A DNA stretch of 37,033 nucleotides. Source: Alphaproteobacteria bacterium. GTDB taxonomy: Bacteria; Pseudomonadota; Alphaproteobacteria; Micavibrionales; Micavibrionaceae. This document shows, piece by piece, positions 31,695-37,033 of this stretch. The notes beneath the pieces were generated by a model. The model was not told the origin of the DNA and did no database searches. It worked only from the letters and a program-made list of their open reading frames with translations. The stretch is from contig JAACQG010000016.1 of assembly GCA_009995045.1 (NCBI GenBank), positions 12,969 through 50,001 of the forward strand. The letters run 5' to 3'. Positions within the stretch are counted from its first letter, which is position 1, and each line of letters begins with the position of its first letter. The position numbers and the translations under genes were made by a program.

Positions 31695-32726
31695 ATGCCA
31701 ATTTTGTCTCTTAATCAGAAAAACAAGCGGGTTCAAATCGAGGGGTTTGAAGTTGAAAATCAAATTGTATTTAATTTTTTTGATAAGCTTCCTGCCTCAG
31801 AGCGAGATGAAAAATTACTTAAAGCTATTAATATTGGTGTTCTTGCATTAATGGAAGATCGTTTGTCTTCGTTCCTTTCAAAAACCTCAAATCAATTAGG
31901 CACTGAGCTTGAGAGCCTTAAGATGATTTTTGACATGAAGCAGGAACTGTTCTTTAAATCTGCTGTCAAAGGGATGATCGCTGAAGATGAGATAGCAAAT
32001 TTCTTGAATCAATTTTTCTCTGAACAACGTTTGTTAGACAAAGCTACATTATCAGGGAATACGGTCGGTAAAATTCCCAAAAATAAAACAGGAGATATAA
32101 TTTGCTTTGTAAACGGAAAAGATGATCTGAAAATTGTTATTGAATGCAAATTTGATAAAAGTTTGCGCTTAGGAAACATAGAATCGAAAGATGTTTTCAC
32201 TCGAAAAACAGATACGGCGTGGAGCCAGCTTATCGAAGCACAAGCCAACCGTGATGGCAAAGTAAGTATAATCGTTTTAGACATTTCAGTGGTTGATGCG
32301 CACATTCTCAATACTATTCAAAATGTGCGTTACATTCCAGCAATTGGCTTAATATCTATAATTGACTCTCAAAAAGGTGACTTTAGCAACTTGGCGATTG
32401 CCTATATGCTGGCTCGAGATCTTGCTTTAAATGCACATACAGTAGATTTAGATAAAGATTTACTTGCAGTGCTTATCAACAGAATAATTAAAGATATTAG
32501 TGATGTGATAAGCATCAAAAATTTAGTGCTTGGTAATATAGAGAACAATAAAAAGATATTGTCGCAACTCGAAAGAAGTCTTCTCTCTATGGATTTTAAT
32601 CAGAAATATTTACAAAAATTTTTGAACGATGGCCAAATGTCAAAACAAGACTTGCTAGATTTTTACTCAGGCGAAGAAATAAAAGAACAATATAAAATAA
32701 TCGAAAAAGAACTGAAAGAAATCTAA
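31695..32726 (+). CDS. PD-(D/E)XK-like nuclease protein, third component of the SIR2-HerA operon
   Basis: A 343-residue protein with no family name I can give. A nuclease-like core at about 95-200 has an acidic residue in AEDEI (about 97-99), GD at 133-134 in NKTGDIICFV, and E150-C-K152 in KIVIECKFDKS. A Gln (about 178) in WSQLIEAQANRDGKVSIIVLD follows. This order fits PD-(D/E)XK nucleases. The N-terminal region (30-95) and C-terminal region (235-343) are long helical, probably coiled-coil, segments. It starts 2 bases after the HerA stop and is the last gene of the operon. As a component of SIR2-HerA loci it is not a partner I know. Confidence 0.72.
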   Translation: MPILSLNQKNKRVQIEGFEVENQIVFNFFDKLPASERDEKLLKAINIGVLALMEDRLSSFLSKTSNQLGTELESLKMIFDMKQELFFKSAVKGMIAEDEIANFLNQFFSEQRLLDKATLSGNTVGKIPKNKTGDIICFVNGKDDLKIVIECKFDKSLRLGNIESKDVFTRKTDTAWSQLIEAQANRDGKVSIIVLDISVVDAHILNTIQNVRYIPAIGLISIIDSQKGDFSNLAIAYMLARDLALNAHTVDLDKDLLAVLINRIIKDISDVISIKNLVLGNIENNKKILSQLERSLLSMDFNQKYLQKFLNDGQMSKQDLLDFYSGEEIKEQYKIIEKELKEI

Positions 32727-32778
32727 ACTTCCGATGTAATTCCTTTTATAATGCATATACCCATCGGGAATATCTTCA

Positions 32779-34101
32779 TCAAATACCATTCAAGCGGGAT
32801 TTCATTGCACCTATAACAGATGCGTGTATCTCTTCTGGGAAATCTGAAGGAAGGATTTCTTCAAGCGCTTGCACGGCCTTTTCTACCATCCCGGATATTT
32901 CCTCAAGCGCTTCTTTCGCGATATATTCCGGCAGACCTGCCTTTTGAACAGTTTGCACAAAATGCCGCCCCTGTATGTCGGCCATTTTGTAATGATTGTT
33001 ACTGCCTACGGACATAGCCATTTTCATCTCTTTTTTCTGTAATTGATGCGCGTCAAAAAATGGCTGTGCGGTCAAAACATCATAGAACGGTGTGAGAATA
33101 AAACGCCCGCCTTGCCCTAGATAAATACTGAAGTTTTTTCCATGCCCATCTGTTGCACCAATTAACCAGAAAATGATTTGCGCCTTTAAAAATGCTTTTT
33201 GGTTTTCTGCGGGTTGATCGCTTCCTTTTAGCAAATTCAAAATTTCAACCATGCTAGGCTGTTTTTCATTTGCAGGGCGATTGTCACTTTGATATTTCCG
33301 GCTCGGCGGAATAGATAAAGCCTGACAGCAATCCTCTTGAGGAATACGCAGCAAAATTCCGTCTTTCGTCCATGCACGATCAAAGCGCTCAATAACGAGT
33401 GATTTTGTTTTACCAAAGGTTTTAATTTCGGCCTTGTTTACAGAAAGCCCGAAAGCCTCCATGACCGCCAAGCCGTAAAATTCATTCTCAACACTATTTG
33501 AAAGATCAACGCCATTTGGTAATTCACCAATCTGGGTTTTAAAAATATGCGTTGTCGGGGTTGTCCCTGACGGACGAAACCATTTCCCCTTATGAAATAA
33601 AAGCGCTGTCTTTTCCTGCGCTCCTGCAACAGAAATCCTAAAATCATGTTCTCTGTCTAACCCCAAGGGAACACGCGCCAGATTATTCAAAAGGCTTTCA
33701 ATCTCTTCATCATTGATGGCTTCGCCTTGGATAGAATGCAAATCTGAAAAATCTATGTCCGCATCTTCAGGAAAGAACTGTAATGCTCCTACGCAATCAC
33801 GGCCTATTTGAGCCAAAAGGCTGTAGGCATCTATTCCATCTGCTCCCACTTTTTCCGCTACGCGTGATCTTAAGCTTTCAGAGTCCGGCAATAGGTTTTC
33901 AAATACTGCAACAACGGGCGCACCTTTAAATGCGTCTTCTCGTAATGGCAAAGATAAAGATACGGGATAGGCACGCTCATTCGATAGCCATTCATCGGCA
34001 TACACAAATTCAACCGCACCGCTCGGCTGCTTGGATAAATAGCCAACGATCTCATCATTTTGATACACGCTCAGGCGTGAATGTGTTTTAGACCTCGCCA
34101 T
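32779..34101 (-). CDS. hipA: HipA-family serine/threonine kinase toxin (module 3)
   Basis: A 440-residue HipA closest in layout to the classical E. coli protein. The N-terminal HipA domain (about 8-110, with FENLLPDSESLRSRVAEKVG) is followed by ISVAGAQEKTALL, the Gly-rich phosphate loop (about 152-164), SLVIERFDR, the catalytic loop IGATDGHGKNFSIYL (about 313-327) and TPFYDVLTA as the metal-binding loop. All motifs are intact. Its ATG overlaps the hipB stop by 1 base (TAATG). Classical HipA targets glutamyl-tRNA synthetase; that target is likely but not shown here. Confidence 0.95.
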   Translation of the reverse strand: MARSKTHSRLSVYQNDEIVGYLSKQPSGAVEFVYADEWLSNERAYPVSLSLPLREDAFKGAPVVAVFENLLPDSESLRSRVAEKVGADGIDAYSLLAQIGRDCVGALQFFPEDADIDFSDLHSIQGEAINDEEIESLLNNLARVPLGLDREHDFRISVAGAQEKTALLFHKGKWFRPSGTTPTTHIFKTQIGELPNGVDLSNSVENEFYGLAVMEAFGLSVNKAEIKTFGKTKSLVIERFDRAWTKDGILLRIPQEDCCQALSIPPSRKYQSDNRPANEKQPSMVEILNLLKGSDQPAENQKAFLKAQIIFWLIGATDGHGKNFSIYLGQGGRFILTPFYDVLTAQPFFDAHQLQKKEMKMAMSVGSNNHYKMADIQGRHFVQTVQKAGLPEYIAKEALEEISGMVEKAVQALEEILPSDFPEEIHASVIGAMKSRLNGI

Positions 34102-34349
34102 TATTCCATCATCTCTTCAAGTAAACTTTTTGCTGAGCGTTCGCTGATTTGAAATTCCAAGCCAAGCACTGATAGTATCGCCAAAATCGTTTCCAATTTC
34201 GCTGCTGGGTTTCCATTTTCGATGAGAGATATGGTTTCTTGTCGCAGCCCCGCTCTTTCGCCCAATTCGGATTGGCTCATGCCGCGCTTTTTACGGGCGC
34301 GGCGAATAGTGTTTCCAAGTTGTTCAGGGCTACGTGCTAATTCAGACAT
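34101..34349 (-). CDS. hipB: HipB-like antitoxin/repressor (module 3)
   Basis: An 82-residue XRE helix-turn-helix protein (about 9-66, LGNTIRRARKKRGMSQSELGERAGLRQETISLIENGNPAAKLETILAIL). The ATG at 34349 has an AAGGAG ribosome site 6 bases away, so it is preferred over upstream in-frame ATGs. A good sigma70-type promoter lies just upstream. It is expected to neutralise HipA 3 and repress at the TATG/CATA sites in its promoter. Confidence 0.9.
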   Translation of the reverse strand: MSELARSPEQLGNTIRRARKKRGMSQSELGERAGLRQETISLIENGNPAAKLETILAILSVLGLEFQISERSAKSLLEEMME

Positions 34350-34368
34350 AATCGACTCCTTCGACATC

Positions 34369-34397
34369 ATTATGCGCCAAATCACATAAAACGTCAA
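34369..34397 (-). promoter_or_regulatory. Sigma70-type promoter of hipBA module 3
   Basis: On the minus strand TTGACG (34392-34397), 17 bases, then CATAAT (34369-34374), predicting a start near 34362. The inverted repeat TATG-N10-CATA (34371-34388) covers the spacer and -10, an obvious operator position for HipB. Confidence 0.7.
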
Positions 34398-34495
34398 TAT
34401 CGGAATTAGCACATAAAACATGATTATTAGCTAAATAGCATAAATATGAATTATCGGAATTAACGCATACCCGATAATATCCGATAATACCCGAT
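34384..34495. repeat. Short direct repeats upstream of hipB 3
   Basis: CACATAAAAC occurs near 34384 and again near 34411. TATCGGAATTA occurs near 34399 and near 34452. A 10-base unit CCGATAATAY is repeated in tandem at 34471-34490 and followed by CCGAT. These fill the gap between hipB 3 and the relaxase end and may be multiple HipB sites. Confidence 0.5.
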
Positions 34496-34516
34496 TTATG
34501 TAAGCCTACTTTTAGT

Positions 34517-36952
34517 TTAAATCTCTGCTTCCGGTGCTTCATCTTGCCTTGGTTCAGGCTTGCTCTGGCCAGCCTCATTAAAACCTGATTTCATATTGAA
34601 GCTATCGCTCATACGAGGAGTTGAGGCTTTCGGTGCGTTTTCTGCTGCTGAGGCGTTATTGAATGTGCTTTGGGTTTGAGTCTTGGGTTCTTCCGCTACT
34701 CTGTGTTCCGGCTTTGGTGTTTCAGATTTTGCCTCATAAGGTTCGGCACGGTATTGCGGCGGGACATTTGCGCGTTTAGTTTCAGCTTCAGCCCGTGTCT
34801 TTTCCCTGACTTCGCTATAGGTCGTTGTTCTTTGCGGGCGCTCCTGCGCCTTTGAAAATTTCTCTTGCGTCTGGGTGGTCGAACGCTCTAGCGATGGCTG
34901 GGCGGCTCTTTGTTGCCTGATAGCCCGATCAATCGCATCCGTCATAGGCTTAGTTTTTGCGGTCGCTGGGGTAAACCAGCTTTTGCGGTCTTCTGGTTTT
35001 GGCGCTTCTACTTTAACGGCTTGCCGCTCTGCAATGGCTTTTTCAAGCGCCTTGATCTTCACGGGCATTGGTTGTTTATATTCGGCCTGAGCCTTTAGCG
35101 TGGGCTGGGTTTCTGCCCTGCTTGCAAAAGCAGATTTAATTGGCGGCGCTTCAGCCTTTGTTGGCTGCAATTTAATTGGGGCTTCTCTATTTACCTGTCG
35201 CTGTGCTCTGGCCTGTTCCAGCGCTTTAATCCTGACAGGCATAGGCTGCTTATATTCTGCCTGCGCCTTGGGCGTGGGCAACACATCGGCCTTACGTGTA
35301 AATGCCGCTGTAATCGGCGGTGCTTGGGTTTTAGCGGGCTGTAATGTAATTTTAGACTCTAGCCGCGCTTCCGGCTGTGAAGATGGTTTTAGCTCTGGCT
35401 TAGCCTCTGGTGTTTTGACAACGGCTTTATCGATCCTGATAGGCTCGCCCTTGGTTTGCAGAATTTTATTGATGGCCGTTGAGCTGGTCAGCGTTTTGCG
35501 CTCGCCCTTCATGGGCGAAGCGGGCTTGAATTCAGCGGGAATTTGGGCACGGATCATCTCGGCTCTTAAGTGAAGCTTGAGATTGACCTCCTTAGGAGGA
35601 GCTTTTTCTTTAAAAGGGGCTGTAATTGAGCGGTCGTGTTTTTTTACTTCCATGTCGATTTTATCGACAAAGCTTTTGTAGTTTTTAAAATCCTTTTGCT
35701 TCTGCTCCAATATGGCGATGTTCTGTTTCATCTCCTTGATCTGGCTATGCAGCCCTTCGCGGTAATCGCGGCCATAGCGGGTGAGCTTGCGCTCGGTGCG
35801 GTGCTGCTTTTCCTCGGCGGTAAATTTCAAGGCGGCTTTGGTTTCCCTGCGGTTTGTGATGAGGCCGGCGGCCAGTTTTACCGCGCTGGCGATAGATTGC
35901 TTGATTACGGATTTCAGGCTGGTCTTGGTTTTGAGCGCTTGCAGCTTTTCCATGCGTTTATCCAGCCGCTCCATGAGCCTGTCCAACTGGGCGATTTGCT
36001 CCGTCAGGGGCTTATCGCCAAACGCCGCGCGTTTCTCGTTCAAGGCTTTAATCTCGGCATTAAAGGTGGTGCGTGTGCGCTCTTTGTCGATTGCCACGTA
36101 ATCGATGGAGCGGCCTTTATCATCCTCGCGTTCCTTGCTGGTGAGCGCGCCGGACTTGCTGCCGCCTCCCGATGATGAGCTAGAAGAAGAGCTTTTTTCA
36201 CCTGAGCTTTCTTCTTCACCGGCCTCATCATCGTCTTCGCCTTTATCAGCCCTTTGGAAGTCCTTGGCCAAAAAGCTCTGATAAATGGCGGCATTCTTGG
36301 ATGCCTTGCCCTCATGGGTTTGGGGGATGCGGTCAACGCCTTGATCTTCTAGCGTCCGGCGGTCGATCTTGGCCTCCGCAAACCCCGCGCGCTCCAGCGC
36401 ATCATTCGCGAGCGTTTCCCACACTTCGCGGATGATCTCGATTTCTTGAGGGCCGCTCACCTTATCATCGAGAATGCGGGTTTTTGCACCAAGCCCGTCT
36501 TTTGTGATCTCGCGGGTCGTGAACAAAAGATGGGCATGGTGATTGCGAGGGTCATGACCATCACCCTCGCAAGGGGCGTGAATGGCAACATCCACAGCAA
36601 CGCGGTAGCGTTCCAGCAGATAAAGCCCCATATCGCGGCTGAGTTCAGCGCGGGCTTTATCACTTAACTCATGCGGCAGAGCCAAGATAACCTCCCGCGC
36701 CACGCGGGAATTTTTACGGGTTTCGCTGGCCTCTGCTGCATTCCATAGCACGGCACGGGTTAAAAGATTTTTCGGGGCAAAGGGCGGCGCGAGAATAAAC
36801 GTATCGGCTACGCCGCTGCGGTTTTGATAGCGATGAGTTTTGCCCGCGCGTTCGTCCCGAAGGATCGAACCGGAGCGATAGGCGGCGGCTGCCACAGCCG
36901 AGTGGCCTTCGCTCCGCGAAAAGACTTTTAACGAGCAATGATAAATTGCCAT
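34517..36952 (-). CDS. MobA/MobL (MobQ) family relaxase
   Basis: DNA-nicking protein for conjugative transfer, 811 residues. The N-terminal relaxase domain (1-220) opens with AIYHCSLKVFSRSEGHSAVAAAAYRSG, whose Y25 is the candidate catalytic Tyr, and has the metal-binding motif DPRNHHAHLLF (H138, H139, H141). A Ser-rich linker (about 249-266) and long coiled coils (about 290-440) follow. The tail has two tandem 58-residue repeats (537-594 and 595-652, sharing KAQAEYKQPMPV) and a polar, Gln/Glu/Pro-rich end. A GGGGGGAT ribosome site precedes the ATG. The frame is open upstream to the window edge, so a longer N-terminus cannot be fully excluded. No coupling protein is visible, so mobilisation in trans is likely. 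Confidence 0.92.
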   Translation of the reverse strand: MAIYHCSLKVFSRSEGHSAVAAAAYRSGSILRDERAGKTHRYQNRSGVADTFILAPPFAPKNLLTRAVLWNAAEASETRKNSRVAREVILALPHELSDKARAELSRDMGLYLLERYRVAVDVAIHAPCEGDGHDPRNHHAHLLFTTREITKDGLGAKTRILDDKVSGPQEIEIIREVWETLANDALERAGFAEAKIDRRTLEDQGVDRIPQTHEGKASKNAAIYQSFLAKDFQRADKGEDDDEAGEEESSGEKSSSSSSSSGGGSKSGALTSKEREDDKGRSIDYVAIDKERTRTTFNAEIKALNEKRAAFGDKPLTEQIAQLDRLMERLDKRMEKLQALKTKTSLKSVIKQSIASAVKLAAGLITNRRETKAALKFTAEEKQHRTERKLTRYGRDYREGLHSQIKEMKQNIAILEQKQKDFKNYKSFVDKIDMEVKKHDRSITAPFKEKAPPKEVNLKLHLRAEMIRAQIPAEFKPASPMKGERKTLTSSTAINKILQTKGEPIRIDKAVVKTPEAKPELKPSSQPEARLESKITLQPAKTQAPPITAAFTRKADVLPTPKAQAEYKQPMPVRIKALEQARAQRQVNREAPIKLQPTKAEAPPIKSAFASRAETQPTLKAQAEYKQPMPVKIKALEKAIAERQAVKVEAPKPEDRKSWFTPATAKTKPMTDAIDRAIRQQRAAQPSLERSTTQTQEKFSKAQERPQRTTTYSEVREKTRAEAETKRANVPPQYRAEPYEAKSETPKPEHRVAEEPKTQTQSTFNNASAAENAPKASTPRMSDSFNMKSGFNEAGQSKPEPRQDEAPEAEI
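34997..35344 (-). repeat. Tandem 174-bp coding repeat in the relaxase tail
   Basis: Two consecutive 174-base units (35171-35344 and 34997-35170) encode the two 58-residue repeats. The protein repeats share LQP-K, APPI, AF, KAQAEYKQPMPV and IKALE, with many differences elsewhere, so the duplication is not recent. Confidence 0.75.
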
Positions 36953-37018
36953 TACGCAGTAATCCCCCCGTGCCGCTCCGCCATAATCCGCAAGGATGAC
37001 GGCGGCCTTTTTAGCGCT

Positions 37019-37033
37019 GCAAACGAAGTTTGC
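37019..37033. other. Inverted repeat at window edge upstream of the relaxase
   Basis: GCAAAC-GAA-GTTTGC is a perfect 6-base inverted repeat 67 bases before the relaxase ATG. Origins of transfer for MobQ relaxases often lie here and contain such a repeat, but the window ends before a nic region could be read. Confidence 0.35.

Noticed and set aside
35100-36175. Plus-strand open frames opposite the relaxase that look hydrophobic
   Set aside because: They mirror the Ala/Lys/Glu-rich coiled-coil codons of the relaxase, and none has a start signal.

Overview
The window reads as a piece of an alphaproteobacterial genome that is largely one or more integrated mobile elements loaded with defence and toxin-antitoxin genes. 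The lineage rests on a 3' fragment of an initiator tRNA of alphaproteobacterial type (23928-23973), a class I PHA synthase under an FNR-type regulator, and a MobA/MobL-type relaxase. No species is claimed. Base composition is patchy: the MBL/membrane-protein cassette (14.2-16.3 kb) and the SIR2-HerA block (28.3-32.7 kb) are visibly A+T-richer than the primase, integrase and relaxase.

Layout. (1) 1-5.3 kb: a five-gene minus-strand operon (small protein, phaC, YflT-like stress protein, flavodoxin-fold oxidoreductase, heavy-metal-type P-ATPase cut by the window edge), divergent from a Crp/Fnr regulator. A single FNR box lies between them. (2) 5.4-13.9 kb: a stand-alone DarG C-terminal domain, then a type I restriction-modification operon (WYL regulator, hsdM, hsdS, a TIGR02391/HEPN-like gene, hsdR) with a pair of palindromic operators upstream. 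(3) 13.9-16.3 kb, divergent from those operators: a four-gene cassette (DUF2188 protein, unknown 105-aa protein, ComEC-like metallo-beta-lactamase hydrolase, 4-TM membrane protein) that looks like an undescribed defence module. (4) 16.4-18.3 kb: hipBA module 1 and a repeat-rich control region. (5) 18.3-24.0 kb: a small orphan gene, then a compact mobile-element core (two excisionase-like HTH proteins, a 152-aa protein, TOPRIM/AAA primase-helicase, tyrosine integrase) ending at an att core made of the initiator-tRNA 3' end. (6) 24.1-27.2 kb: a Fic gene and hipBA module 2, separated and flanked by duplicated fragments. (7) 27.2-32.7 kb: ardA, then an HTH gene, SIR2, HerA-KTSC and a PD-(D/E)XK-like protein in one operon. 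(8) 32.8-37 kb: hipBA module 3 and a MobQ-family relaxase.

How it fits together. The integrase, excisionase-like proteins, primase and relaxase would move the element. ArdA would protect it from type I restriction in a new host. The restriction system, SIR2-HerA operon, MBL cassette, Fic and three HipBA pairs are the cargo. The two most interesting candidates are the SIR2-HerA operon, where a KTSC domain with its own strong internal ribosome-binding site is fused to HerA and a third nuclease-like gene follows, and the DUF2188/105-aa/MBL/4-TM cassette. The initiator-tRNA fragment has the integrase on its 3' side but no tRNA 5' half, which is the arrangement of an attP or of a junction between tandem elements.
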